64,000 nucleotides of DNA from an uncultured Pelagibacteraceae bacterium. Its GTDB lineage: Bacteria; Pseudomonadota; Alphaproteobacteria; Pelagibacterales; Pelagibacteraceae. Of this stretch, positions 21,176-35,325 are shown in pieces. Under the pieces are notes generated by a model. It saw nothing but the letters and a program-made list of their open reading frames with translations. It searched no databases and was not told the origin of the DNA. Positions within the stretch are counted from its first letter, which is position 1, and each line of letters starts with the position of its first letter. Location: positions 1 through 64,000 of the forward strand of contig CACOOK010000001.1 in assembly GCA_902628815.1 (NCBI GenBank), in the 5' to 3' direction. The translations under genes were made by a program, and so were the position numbers.

Positions 21176-22093
21176 TTGCCTAAAAAGTTAATACTCTTAG
21201 CGGGTCCGACAGCTTCTGGAAAATCTAATTTAGCAATCAAATTAGCGAACAAACTTGACGGTGAAATTATCAATGCAGACAGTATGCAAGTATTTAAAGA
21301 ATTTAATATTTTATCTTCTCGTCCTAGCTCCAATGAAACGAGTAAAGCGAGACACCATCTTTATGGAATTATTTCAGTAAGAAAACATTTTTCTGCTGGA
21401 GATTGGCTAAAACAAGCAAAAAAAAAAATTAACGCTTGTTTAAGTAAGAAAAAAGTTCCTATTGTTGTGGGAGGAACCGGTCTTTACTTCAATATAATTA
21501 TTAATGGGATAAGCAAAATCCCCAATATCGATTCTAAAACGAGAAATAAAGTAAGAAAACTATATAAAAAACTTGGGTTTAAAAAATTTTATAATCAACT
21601 AATAAAACTTGATCCTAAATCCAAAGGCAGAATTCTTCCAACCGACTCACAAAGGGTGCAAAGAGCATATGAAGTTAAGCTGAAAACTAAAAAATCATTG
21701 TTTGATTGGTTTGCTATCACAAAATCTGATTTTTTAGATTTTGAAATAAAAAAAATATTTATTGATATTCCTAGGATGGAATTACTCAAAAAAATTTCTT
21801 CGAGAACTGAACAAATGTTCAAAAATAAATGTATTAATGAAGTAAAAAGATTTAATAATCTAAAAGTAAACAAAAGTTTATCAGCTAACAAACTAATAGG
21901 TGTTCAAGAAATCAATGAATTTTTAAAGGGATCAATTTCTTTGGAAAAGTGCAAGGATCTTATTAATATAAAGACGAGACAATACGCAAAAAGACAAAAT
22001 ACATGGGCTAGAGGCCATATGAAGAATTGGCGCAAGGTTTATTCGAAAAATTTCTCAAATCTTTTAAAAAAATCATTAAAAGTGGTAAGCTAA
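21176..22093 (+). CDS. miaA: tRNA dimethylallyltransferase MiaA
   Basis: Adds a dimethylallyl group to A37 of tRNAs reading UNN codons. P-loop LLAGPTASGKSNLA at the N-terminus, NADSMQVFKE (substrate Asp), PIVVGGTGLYFN, and C-terminal TRQYAKRQNTWARG are the family hallmarks. Start is TTG at 21176, 2 bp after the protease stop; no ATG would keep the P-loop. 305 aa. Probably in the hflK-degP transcription unit. Confidence 0.95.
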   Translation: MPKKLILLAGPTASGKSNLAIKLANKLDGEIINADSMQVFKEFNILSSRPSSNETSKARHHLYGIISVRKHFSAGDWLKQAKKKINACLSKKKVPIVVGGTGLYFNIIINGISKIPNIDSKTRNKVRKLYKKLGFKKFYNQLIKLDPKSKGRILPTDSQRVQRAYEVKLKTKKSLFDWFAITKSDFLDFEIKKIFIDIPRMELLKKISSRTEQMFKNKCINEVKRFNNLKVNKSLSANKLIGVQEINEFLKGSISLEKCKDLINIKTRQYAKRQNTWARGHMKNWRKVYSKNFSNLLKKSLKVVS

Positions 22094-22130
22094 AACTTGA
22101 CGCAATTCATTTCTAGGCTAGATTGTAAGA

Positions 22131-23896
22131 ATGCCAAAATTATTGAGTGGAGCAGAAATTGTATTTAAAGCGCTTGAAGACCAAAAAGTAGAATATATTT
22201 TTGGTTATCCTGGAGGAGCAGTTTTACCTATTTATGACGAACTTAAAAATCATAAATCTATAAAACATATTTTAGCAAGACATGAGCAAGGTGCTGGCCA
22301 CTCGGCAGAGGGATACGCGAGATCAAGTGGCAAGCCAGGAGTTTTATTAGTTACGTCTGGGCCTGGCGCTACTAATGCTGTAACTGCTCTGACGGATGCA
22401 TACATGGACTCAGTACCTTTAGTTTGTATTTCTGGACAAGTTCCTACACATTTAATTGGAACTGATGCTTTCCAAGAATGTGATACCACTGGAATTACAA
22501 GACCATGTACAAAACATAATTGGTTAGTGAAAGATGTTAATAACTTATCGAAAATTTTACATTTAGCTTTTGAAGTTGCTACCACAGGAAGACCTGGCCC
22601 AGTTTTAGTTGATATTCCTAAAGATATTCAATTTAAAAAGGGTAAATATAAATTTTTTAAAAATACTCTTAAAAAAAAGCTTAATGGTAAAGTTGCACAC
22701 AAAATATCTAACAATGAATTGGATAAATTTATCAATCTAATTAAAAAATCCTCAAAACCTATTTTTTATACAGGAGGAGGAGTCATAAATTCAGGTCCCG
22801 AGGCTAGCAAGTACTTAAGAGAATTGGTCTCTTTAACTGGTTTCCCAATAACATCAACTTTGCAAGGACTTGGAGCTTATCCTGGAGATGATCCTCAATT
22901 TTTAGGCATGTTAGGGATGCATGGAACTTATGAAGCAAATAATGCGATGCATGATTGTGATTTAATGATAAATATTGGTGCACGATTTGACGATAGAATT
23001 ACGGGCAAGGTAGATGAATTTTCACCAGGATCAAAAAAAATCCATATTGATATTGACCCTTCTTCTATTGGAAAAAATATTAAAGTTGATTTAGCTATAG
23101 TTAGTGACGTAACACAATTTTTGAAATCCTTAATTAAAAGATTTAAAGAAAAAAATAAAAATTTTGTCAGCTCTAATAAGCAAAAAACATCTAAATGGTG
23201 GCAACAAATTGAAAAATGGAGAGAAAAAAAATCTCTCAATTTTATTAATAGTGATAAGATTATAAAACCTCAACATGCGGTCCAAAGATTATATGAGCTA
23301 ACAAAAAAACAGGATACATTTATAACCACTGAGGTAGGTCAACATCAAATGTGGGCAGCTCAACATTACAAATTTAACAAACCCAATAGATGGATGACAT
23401 CAGGAGGTCTTGGAACAATGGGGTATGGACTGCCAGCAGCTATTGGTGTTCAAATTGCAAATCCTGGAAAATTAGTCGTTGATATTGCTGGTGAAGCCTC
23501 TGTTTTAATGACAATGCAAGAGATGTCAACAGCTGTGCAATACAGATTGCCAATAAAAATATTCATTCTAAATAATGAGTACATGGGTATGGTAAGACAG
23601 TGGCAAGAACTTTTACATGAAAAAAATTATTCTGAGAGTTATACAGCAGCTTTACCAGACTTTGTTAAGCTTGCAGAGTCGTATGGTTGTGTTGGCATAA
23701 GAGCAAAAACTCCAAATGAACTTGATAAAAAAATTGAAGAAATGATAAATATTGATAAACCGGTAATATTTGATTGTGTTGTAGACAAAGCAGAAAACTG
23801 CTTTCCGATGATACCTTCTGGTAAGCCACATAATCAAATGATTTTAGGCCCTGAAGAAGAAGAAGAAATTTCTGATGAAGGGAAGATACTAGTTTA

Positions 23897-23897
<1 letters not shown>
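22131..23897 (+). CDS. ilvB: Acetolactate synthase large subunit
   Basis: Thiamine-diphosphate enzyme condensing pyruvate for valine/leucine (and 2-oxobutyrate for isoleucine). 588 aa. N-terminal catalytic Glu region (ARHEQGAGHSAEGYARS), FAD-binding middle domain (FLGMLGMHGTYEANNAM, ARFDDRITGK), and the C-terminal ThDP motif (DIAGEASVLMTMQEMSTAVQ ending with LNNEYMGMVRQWQ). In most homologs this ThDP motif begins G-D-G; here it reads G-E-A. The stop overlaps the ilvH ATG, consistent with equimolar subunits. Confidence 0.96.
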
Positions 23898-25467
<1,570 letters not shown>

Positions 25468-25561
25468 CCCATTCTGACTCTAAATAATCGGCACTAATAA
25501 CTTATTATTTGCAAATTCTAGCTTTGATTGTAATATATAACTTTAAATTTTTAATAAATTT

Positions 25562-28163
<2,602 letters not shown>

Positions 28164-28181
28164 TTTATTTTAAATGAATAA

Positions 28182-29027
28182 ATGTCAGTTAGTAGAGATG
28201 ATTTTAGTATAGCTTTTCGATCTGCTCTTCTTCAAAGAGGGGGAGCACAAAAATTTTCAGTTCTTTCTTTAATATTTTTAGCTTTGTTTATCTTTTTTAT
28301 CGATGTTTATGGAGCAAAGTTCACCAAACCCATAAGAGGTCTCATCAATGACATTGTTTACAGAATAACCTTTTTAGCTTCTGCGCCAACAAGATTTTTT
28401 CCAGAAGCAAAAAAAGATCTCTCAAATTATTTTAATGTAAAAGATGAAAATATTAGACTAAGAGCTGAAATTGAAAAATATAAATTACTCCAATTAAATG
28501 TAGAGTTTTTATCAGACGAAAATAAAAATTTGCAGAAAATTTTAGAAACAGAATACTTTAATAAAAACTTAAGTAATATAATTCTTGCAAAAGTTTTGGT
28601 TGATAAAAATAGTCCCTTTTTAAAATCAATAATAATTAATAAAGGTAAAAAAGCAGGTATTTTGAAAGGCATGCCAGTAACTAAAGACAATTATTTAGTA
28701 GGCAGAGTAGTGGACACAAATTATCTATCCTCCAGAGTTTTATTGTTGAATGATTTAAACAGTAGAATTCCGGTAACACTAGATCAGGGAGCTCAAGCTA
28801 TCTTATCTGGCAGTGGTTCTGCAAATCCAACTTTAGAATATTTGCCAGAAGATTATGAAATAGCTGAAAATATAAATATATTTGCTTCCGGTAAGGACGG
28901 AATATTTTCCCCAGGTACACCGATTGGTATTACAAGTGAGACAGGAGACGTCAACTTGTTTGTAGATCCAAACCAACTTTCTTTTGTTACAGTGAACCTT
29001 AATACACAAACAAAAGGAAAATTTTAA
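28182..29027 (+). CDS. mreC: Rod shape-determining protein MreC
   Basis: Bitopic protein linking MreB with PBP2/RodA. 281 aa: N-terminal TM helix (about 27-45: FSVLSLIFLALFIFFIDVYG), coiled coil (KDENIRLRAEIEKYKLLQLN), then beta-domain with LVGRVVDTNYLSSRVLLLND and AILSGSG, typical of MreC. Its stop overlaps the mreD ATG. Confidence 0.94.
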   Translation: MSVSRDDFSIAFRSALLQRGGAQKFSVLSLIFLALFIFFIDVYGAKFTKPIRGLINDIVYRITFLASAPTRFFPEAKKDLSNYFNVKDENIRLRAEIEKYKLLQLNVEFLSDENKNLQKILETEYFNKNLSNIILAKVLVDKNSPFLKSIIINKGKKAGILKGMPVTKDNYLVGRVVDTNYLSSRVLLLNDLNSRIPVTLDQGAQAILSGSGSANPTLEYLPEDYEIAENINIFASGKDGIFSPGTPIGITSETGDVNLFVDPNQLSFVTVNLNTQTKGKF

Positions 29028-29539
29028 TGGCTAAAGGTTCATTTGTTAGTAAAATTTATAATTCTGGACCATTAATACTTTTGTATTATCTTTGCATTAG
29101 TGAAGTAGATACAAATTTTGAAAAAATTTTTGAGTTTTTTACTTTAAACTTTCAAATAATTTTAATCTATTTTTGGGTTTTAAAAAGACCAGAAATAATG
29201 GCTAACGGTCATATTTTTTTAGCAGGATTAATTAATGATGTTGTAATGGGATTTCCATTGGGAATTAGCTCATTATCCTACCTAATAATTATTTTTGTAG
29301 GGACATATGTGAGAAATAAAAGTGTTAACACAACTATAGCTTCAGATTGGTTTACATTTTTTATGGCTATGGTTTTTTCAAATTTATTATTTTTTTCGTT
29401 ACTAAATAATTTTTCTGATCTATCGTTTTCTTTAACAAAAATTGGCTACAATATGTTTTTTACTTTATTTATGTTTCCAATTTTTTGGCTAATATTTAAT
29501 CTTTATCAATTATCTTTTATAGGTGGTCGCGATGCTTAG
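29027..29539 (+). CDS. mreD: Rod shape-determining protein MreD
   Basis: Small integral membrane protein of the elongasome. 170 aa with five or so hydrophobic segments; HIFLAGLINDVVMGFPLGIS matches the MreD core G-L-x-x-D-x-x-x-G-x-P-L-G. Located between mreC and mrdA with overlaps at both ends. Confidence 0.9.
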   Translation: MAKGSFVSKIYNSGPLILLYYLCISEVDTNFEKIFEFFTLNFQIILIYFWVLKRPEIMANGHIFLAGLINDVVMGFPLGISSLSYLIIIFVGTYVRNKSVNTTIASDWFTFFMAMVFSNLLFFSLLNNFSDLSFSLTKIGYNMFFTLFMFPIFWLIFNLYQLSFIGGRDA

Positions 29540-31466
29540 CCCAAGCTCAGGTAATACAGTCATTAAATCTAAGCTTATTAGTAGACGAATGTTTTTGATT
29601 ACAGCAGCAAAAGCGCTAGTAATGATTGGTATTATGGGAAGATTAGTATCACTTCAAATAAATGAGAGAAGTAAATATAAAACTTTATCAGATAAAAATA
29701 GATTTAGAGAGTGGAAACTTGCACCTGAAAGAGGTGTTATAAAAGATTTTTTCGGGAAAGAGCTTGCTTCTAATGAACAAGTATATCAGGTACACCTTAT
29801 TCCTGAAAACTCTAAAGATATTGAAAGATTATTTGTAAGATTAAAAACTATACTAAATATTACAGATAAAAAATTATTTTATCTTAAAAGAATTATAAAA
29901 AAACAAAAACCTTGGGAACCAATAATTGTATCCGACAATATAACTTGGTCCGAATTTTCACGTTTAAATTTATTTTTACATGAATTAGAGGGAGTTAAAC
30001 CTGTTGTATCCGTGGCTAGAATGTACCCCGACAATTCTTCTGCCCACATATTAGGTTATGTTTCTCAAGTAAGTACTAAAGATTTACAAACTAAAAAATA
30101 TCTTAAGGATTTACATGTTCCAGGAATGAGTATCGGAAAGACTGGTCTGGAAAGGAAGTTAGATAAAGAGATAATTGGTAAAATAGGATTTCAAAGGTAT
30201 GAGGTAAATGCTTATGGAAAGAGAATTAAACAAATTGTAGAAGATGAAGGGCAAGCAGGCAAAAGCTTTAAAACAACTTTAGATTATGAAGTTCAAAAAT
30301 TTACTAGTGAAATAATCAAAGATAGAGCTGCAGCGGTATGCGTAATGGATATTTACAATGGGGATATTATTTCCCTTGTCTCTTCACCTTCTTTTGAACC
30401 CAATCAATTTGTTCATGGATTAGAAGAAAAATATTGGAATAGTTTGATTAAAAATAAAATGAAACCATTAACCAACAAAGCAATTTCTGGTCTTTACCCT
30501 CCCGGATCTACAATTAAAACTTTAGTAGCTTTGAGTGCTTTAGAAAATGGTATAATTAAACCTTTAGATACTTTTAAATGCACTGGTAAAATTGAACTAT
30601 ATGGTGAAAAATTTCATTGTTGGGAAAAAGATGGACATGGGATTGTTAATTTAAGAAAAGGCATTAAAAGATCTTGTGATGTCTATTTTTACGAAATCGC
30701 TAGGAAGTTAGGTGTTGATAGATTATCTGAAACAGCGAAAAAATTTGGTCTAGGAAAAAAAACTCTAAAAGATTTTGTTGAAGAAAGAAGTGGAGTTGTT
30801 CCAAATACAAAGTGGAAAAAAAAATTTATTGGACAGAACTGGTATCTAGGGGAAACTCTACACTCCGGAATTGGTCAAGGTTATTTTCAAAGCACTCCAA
30901 TACAATTGTGTTTAATGACTGCCCAAATAGCTAATGGAGGATTTAAAATCGAACCAAGAATAATCTTTGATGAAAAAAATAATAATTTAAGAGATTATAT
31001 TAAATTTAAAAACGAAAACCCAAATCAACCGCTTCCAAATGATTTATTAGTAAAAAATTTCGATTTAAAACCTTTATTTAGAAATCAAGAAAATATTAAT
31101 TTAATTAAAGATGCAATGTATTCTTCATCAAACGAACCAGGTGGCACTTCTTATAGACATAGGTTGTCAGATAAAAAATTTACTTTTGCGGGCAAAACAG
31201 GCTCTTCTCAAATTAAAAGATTTACTGAGGCTCAAAGAGAGGCTGAAGTTAAACAAGAGAGTTTACCGTACGAGGATAGAGATCATGCTTTGTTCGTTGC
31301 TTTTGCACCTTACGATGATCCTAAATATGCTATAAGTGTTTTAGTTGAACATGGCGGATCAGGAGGAAAAACAGCTGCCCCAATAGCAAAAAAAGTTATA
31401 AAAAAAGTGTTAGAGAGACACGATTTAAGAAATAAAATTAATAGTTTAGTAGGAGAAGATGTTTAA
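29532..31466 (+). CDS. mrdA: Penicillin-binding protein 2 (PBP2, elongasome transpeptidase)
   Basis: Monofunctional class B transpeptidase partnered with RodA. Start preferred at ATG 29532, overlapping the mreD stop; a GTG 9 nt earlier is in frame. TM helix near residues 19-36, dimerisation domain (RFREWKLAPERGVIKDFFG), catalytic SxxK in YPPGSTIKTLVAL, second motif S-C-D in RSCDVYFYEIA, and KTG in FAGKTGSSQI. About 644 aa, normal for PBP2. Confidence 0.96.
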   Translation: MLSPSSGNTVIKSKLISRRMFLITAAKALVMIGIMGRLVSLQINERSKYKTLSDKNRFREWKLAPERGVIKDFFGKELASNEQVYQVHLIPENSKDIERLFVRLKTILNITDKKLFYLKRIIKKQKPWEPIIVSDNITWSEFSRLNLFLHELEGVKPVVSVARMYPDNSSAHILGYVSQVSTKDLQTKKYLKDLHVPGMSIGKTGLERKLDKEIIGKIGFQRYEVNAYGKRIKQIVEDEGQAGKSFKTTLDYEVQKFTSEIIKDRAAAVCVMDIYNGDIISLVSSPSFEPNQFVHGLEEKYWNSLIKNKMKPLTNKAISGLYPPGSTIKTLVALSALENGIIKPLDTFKCTGKIELYGEKFHCWEKDGHGIVNLRKGIKRSCDVYFYEIARKLGVDRLSETAKKFGLGKKTLKDFVEERSGVVPNTKWKKKFIGQNWYLGETLHSGIGQGYFQSTPIQLCLMTAQIANGGFKIEPRIIFDEKNNNLRDYIKFKNENPNQPLPNDLLVKNFDLKPLFRNQENINLIKDAMYSSSNEPGGTSYRHRLSDKKFTFAGKTGSSQIKRFTEAQREAEVKQESLPYEDRDHALFVAFAPYDDPKYAISVLVEHGGSGGKTAAPIAKKVIKKVLERHDLRNKINSLVGEDV

Positions 31467-32590
31467 TGTATAGATCACGTTCTATCCAGTCCTCGTTAAG
31501 CCTAAAAGATAAACTGTTATCTATTGATTATATTTTAGTTTTTGCAATATTTATTTTAGGACTTGTAAGTATTTTGGCGATGTATTCGACTGATGGTGGA
31601 GAGTTAAAGTATCATACAAATAGTCATATCCTAAGGTTTTTTATTTTTTTTGTGATGTTTTTAATCTTATCTTTTATTCAAATTAGATTCTGGCACTCTC
31701 AAAGCTATCTAATTTATATCTTATTCTTTCTTTTATTACTTGGAGTTAAATATTTCGGGTTAACTTCCTCAGGATCGAAGAGGTGGTTAGATTTGTATTT
31801 TATGAATCTACAACCCTCAGAATTAATGAAAATAGGTTTAATTCTTTTTCTTGCAAAGTACTATCATAGAATTTCGATTGAAAATATTAATAAACTTAAA
31901 TATTTATTTTTGCCAATTATTGCTCTTATAGCTCCAGTTATATTAGTTGCCACTCAGCCTGATTTAGGAACTTCTATATTAATTGCTGCTGGGGGCTTAG
32001 TTGTTGCTTGGCTCGCTGGAGTAAGAGTCAAATTTTTTGCTTTTTCAGGTTTAGCATTTTTATCTATTTTACCAATTGCTGTATCATTTTTAAAACCATA
32101 TCAAAAAACTAGAATACTCACTTTTTTAAATCCCGAGAGAGATCCTTTGGGAGCAGGATATCAAATAATTCAGTCTAAAATAGCGATAGGATCCGGGGGG
32201 TTATTTGGAAAAGGTTTCTTGCAGGGTTCTCAGAGTTATTTAGACTATCTACCTGAGAAACACACAGATTTTATATTCACGCTTTTTTCAGAAGAATTTG
32301 GTTTTTTTGGATCAACATTTATTCTTTTTTTATACGCTTTAATTGTATGGAGAATCGTGAGAATTGGACACATAACAAGAAGCAATTTTGGTAAATTATA
32401 TTGCTATAGTTTTGGAACAGCCTTTTTTATTTACGTAATTGTAAATATGATGATGGTATTAGGCTTACTACCAATAGTTGGCTCTCCATTACCGATTATG
32501 TCATATGGAGGATCTTCAATGATGGCAATTATGTTGGGGCTAGGTATTGTTATGTCTTGCAAGGTCTACAAAGATACTCCAGTAAACTAA
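31466..32590 (+). CDS. rodA: SEDS-family glycosyltransferase RodA
   Basis: Polymerises lipid II during cell elongation with PBP2. 374 aa, about ten TM helices. Hallmarks: SSGSKRWLDLYFMNLQPSEL (the conserved G-x-x-R-W and QPSE), TQPDLGTSILI, SQSYLDYLPEKHTDFIF with the catalytic D/E-rich loop, and the C-terminal LPIMSYGGSSMM. ATG overlaps the mrdA stop (TAATG). Confidence 0.96.
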   Translation: MYRSRSIQSSLSLKDKLLSIDYILVFAIFILGLVSILAMYSTDGGELKYHTNSHILRFFIFFVMFLILSFIQIRFWHSQSYLIYILFFLLLLGVKYFGLTSSGSKRWLDLYFMNLQPSELMKIGLILFLAKYYHRISIENINKLKYLFLPIIALIAPVILVATQPDLGTSILIAAGGLVVAWLAGVRVKFFAFSGLAFLSILPIAVSFLKPYQKTRILTFLNPERDPLGAGYQIIQSKIAIGSGGLFGKGFLQGSQSYLDYLPEKHTDFIFTLFSEEFGFFGSTFILFLYALIVWRIVRIGHITRSNFGKLYCYSFGTAFFIYVIVNMMMVLGLLPIVGSPLPIMSYGGSSMMAIMLGLGIVMSCKVYKDTPVN

Positions 32591-32669
32591 TTTAACCTAT
32601 TTTGGTCAAATTTAGCTTTATTAAATACTTGTAAATTTATAAGAATGGTGATTTATTTAATGAATTATT

Positions 32670-33122
32670 ATGTTTGGTGATAAGAAAAAAATTACAGATT
32701 CAGAAAGATCTTTGATCAGTGAAACGGTGAGCATCGAGGGAACAATAAATAGTTCTGGTGCTATTGACGTAGCGGGACTAGTTAAAGGCCCTGTATATTC
32801 TAAAGAATTAATTATAAGAGAGACTGGTTCAATAACCGGGACCATTGAAGCTGATCGTGTCGAGGTACATGGGCATCTAGATGGAAAAGTTTCAGGACAA
32901 GATATTGTAGTTGGTGCCACGGGCACAGTTAAAGGAGATATTGAGTTCGGTAACAACCTTAAAACTGAAAATGGTGCTGATATCGATGGTTATATAAAAA
33001 AAACAAATAGCTCTAAATCTAAATTGACTGGCGATTTTTTATTTAAGAAAAAAGACAATAAGAAAGAAACTTCTGAAAATGAAGACAGACCAGAAGTAGT
33101 TAATAAAGAGGCTATAGCCTAA
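32670..33122 (+). CDS. Bactofilin (polymer-forming cytoskeletal protein)
   Basis: 150 aa with a central right-handed beta-helix domain (about residues 15-110) built from hydrophobic/Gly repeats: VSIEGTINSSGAIDVAGLVK, TGSITGTIEADRVEVHGHLD, GATGTVKGDIEFGNNL. Polar, lysine-rich unstructured tails at both ends, as in bactofilins, which self-assemble without nucleotides and scaffold cell-wall enzymes for shape or stalks. Downstream of rodA by 79 bp on the same strand. No adjacent M23 peptidase, the partner seen in several other species. Confidence 0.9.
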   Translation: MFGDKKKITDSERSLISETVSIEGTINSSGAIDVAGLVKGPVYSKELIIRETGSITGTIEADRVEVHGHLDGKVSGQDIVVGATGTVKGDIEFGNNLKTENGADIDGYIKKTNSSKSKLTGDFLFKKKDNKKETSENEDRPEVVNKEAIA

Positions 33123-33167
33123 TCTACCGCACTATAAATTTTCTTTACAATAGAATATAGTTTTCTA

Positions 33168-34427
33168 ATGGAAAATTATAAGTGTAAATCAGTTGGTATT
33201 ATTGGATCTGGTATCCAAGGAGTCTGCATAGGACTTCAACTAATTAAAATAGGAATACCTGTAACTTTATTTGACAGAAATGACCCTTTATCATTAGAAT
33301 TTAAAGCTGCTTCCTATGGTAATGCCGGTCACTTTTCTCCTTATGCAGTCATCCAGTTTAATAGACCTGATGTTTTGTATGATGTTCCAAAGATGCTATT
33401 AAGCTCAAACGGACCTTTAGCCTTGAAGTGGAATTATATTCCAAAAATGTTTAATTGGTTTTATCATTATCTAAAAAATTGTAACAAAAAATCTATGTTA
33501 CACACAGCAAAGTATATGCACCAAATTTTAGATTTATCTTTAGATGCTTACGAAGAAGTTTTTAAAGAAATTGATACTACCGGACTATTGGAAAAAAAAG
33601 GCATTATATACGTTTGGACTAATAAAAACTTAAAAAGTAGAAATTTAGAAATTAAAGTTAGAGATGATTTAGGAATAAAACAAAAACACTTAACAAAAAA
33701 TGAAATTTTAGATTTAGAACCTAATTTAAATCCGGTATTCGACGCAGGTGTTTTATATGATTATGCTATGCACGCTAGAGATCCTCACGGCATTCTTAAA
33801 AAATTGTTTAAATTATTCTTAAAAAAAGGAGGAAAGTTCATTCAAACAAATGTAAAAAATCTTGAGCAAATATCAGTAAACGAAACAATAATTAGAACTG
33901 ATAGCGAGGAATATAAGTTTGAAAAATCAGTTATTGCGTCAGGAGCATTTTCAAAAAAACTAACAGACCAACTTGGTGAAAATATTCCTCTTGATACAGA
34001 GAGGGGGTATCACGTTCATTTCAAAAACCAAGATCACTTAATATCTAGACCTGTAATTTTTTTAGATAGAGGATTTGGAATGACCCCAATGAATCAAGGC
34101 CTAAGAGCTGTAGGAACAGTTGAGTTAGGAGGGCTAAATAATCCACCTTCAGAAAAAAGGATTAGATATATAATAAATTGTGCGAAAGAACTGTTACCTC
34201 AACTTGGAAATCATCATGATGAATGGTTGGGTTTCAGACCCACTTTGCCGGATTTTCTGCCTATATTGGGTCCGTCACTAAAAAACAAAAATATAATTTA
34301 TGCTTTTGGTCATCAACATTTAGGCTGGACCTTGGGAGCAATTACAGGAAAAATTATTTCTGGAATTATTGCTGAAAAAAAAACAAATTTAAATTTAGTT
34401 CCATACAGTTCACAAAGATTTAACTAG
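33168..34427 (+). CDS. FAD-dependent D-amino-acid dehydrogenase-like oxidoreductase
   Basis: DAO-family flavoprotein, 419 aa. N-terminal dinucleotide fold VGIIGSGIQGVCIGLQL with E/D-ended second strand, AASYGNAGHFSPYA characteristic of DadA-type enzymes, and C-terminal DEWLGFRPTLPDFLPILGPS followed by FGHQHLGWTLGAITG. DadA strips D-amino acids to 2-oxoacids with electrons to the quinone pool; other amine substrates (glycine, proline or hydroxyproline derivatives) are possible. It heads a three-gene unit with an EamA transporter and a 2-hydroxyacid dehydrogenase. Confidence 0.82.
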   Translation: MENYKCKSVGIIGSGIQGVCIGLQLIKIGIPVTLFDRNDPLSLEFKAASYGNAGHFSPYAVIQFNRPDVLYDVPKMLLSSNGPLALKWNYIPKMFNWFYHYLKNCNKKSMLHTAKYMHQILDLSLDAYEEVFKEIDTTGLLEKKGIIYVWTNKNLKSRNLEIKVRDDLGIKQKHLTKNEILDLEPNLNPVFDAGVLYDYAMHARDPHGILKKLFKLFLKKGGKFIQTNVKNLEQISVNETIIRTDSEEYKFEKSVIASGAFSKKLTDQLGENIPLDTERGYHVHFKNQDHLISRPVIFLDRGFGMTPMNQGLRAVGTVELGGLNNPPSEKRIRYIINCAKELLPQLGNHHDEWLGFRPTLPDFLPILGPSLKNKNIIYAFGHQHLGWTLGAITGKIISGIIAEKKTNLNLVPYSSQRFN

Positions 34428-34434
34428 GAATTAT

Positions 34435-35325
34435 TTGTCAAAAAATTATTTAGCTTATACTTTTCTCACTCTAGCAGCTTTATTTTGGTCAGGAAATTTT
34501 ATTATCGGAAAATATGCAACTTTATTTGAAGTCCCGCCACTAACACTTAATTTTTTAAGATGGGTGATGGTGTGGTTTATATTGATACCTTTCACAATTA
34601 AAGAAATTTTATCAAAGAGAAACTATATTAAAAAAAACTTTTTAGTAATTAGTTTTATGGGCATATTAACAATAAGCACTTTTAATTCAGTTGTATACTT
34701 TGCTTTAAATTTCACGCAAGTAATAAACGCAGTTTTAATGTTAGCTGCTATCCCTCCTATGATAATAATTTTCTCATCAGTTATGAACATTGAGAAAACA
34801 AACATTTTTCAAATATCTGGATTAATTTTATCAATATTTGGAGTAGGAACAATTATTTCAAATGCAGACATTCAAAAAATAATTTCTTTAAGTTTCAATA
34901 AAGGAGATATATGGATGCTAGTTTGTGTTTTGAGCTGGTCATTATATTCAACATTACTTAAAAAAAGTAAGCTCGAATTGTCTCAATTTTCTTTAATTCA
35001 AATAATGGTTACTGTAGGGTTAATATTTTTGGTTCCACAATTTATATATGAACAATCAATCGGACTAGAAGTAAAAATAAATAAAGCTTTTATATTTATT
35101 CTAATGTATGTGGTCATCTTTCCAGCAATTGCAGCTTATTATTGTTGGCAAAAAGCTATTGAACTTATTGGACCGAACAGATCGTCAATGTTTATTCAAC
35201 TCATGCCACTTTTCAGCGCATTAATGGCAATAATAATTTTTAAAGAAAAATTTCAACTATTTCATTTTATTGGAGCAACATTTATAATTTCTGGTATTTA
35301 TTTATCAAATAGAAAAATCATATGA
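34435..35325 (+). CDS. EamA/DMT-family permease
   Basis: 296 aa, ten predicted TM helices in two EamA repeats (AALFWSGNFIIGKYA in the first; VLSWSLYSTLLKKSKLELSQ in the second; ALMAIIIFKEKFQLFHFIGA at the end). Drug/metabolite transporters usually export amino acids or metabolites. Start is TTG 7 bp after the dehydrogenase gene; the end overlaps the next gene by 4 nt. The substrate might be related to its enzyme neighbours, but this is inference. Confidence 0.88.
   Translation: MSKNYLAYTFLTLAALFWSGNFIIGKYATLFEVPPLTLNFLRWVMVWFILIPFTIKEILSKRNYIKKNFLVISFMGILTISTFNSVVYFALNFTQVINAVLMLAAIPPMIIIFSSVMNIEKTNIFQISGLILSIFGVGTIISNADIQKIISLSFNKGDIWMLVCVLSWSLYSTLLKKSKLELSQFSLIQIMVTVGLIFLVPQFIYEQSIGLEVKINKAFIFILMYVVIFPAIAAYYCWQKAIELIGPNRSSMFIQLMPLFSALMAIIIFKEKFQLFHFIGATFIISGIYLSNRKII

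Noticed and set aside
22250-22585. 111-codon minus-strand frame inside ilvB
   Set aside because: Shadow of the conserved acetolactate synthase frame; no ribosome site or family match.
25468-25561. Leader-peptide attenuator before leuA
   Set aside because: No short ORF rich in Leu/Val/Ile codons and no terminator hairpin could be found in this 94-bp gap.
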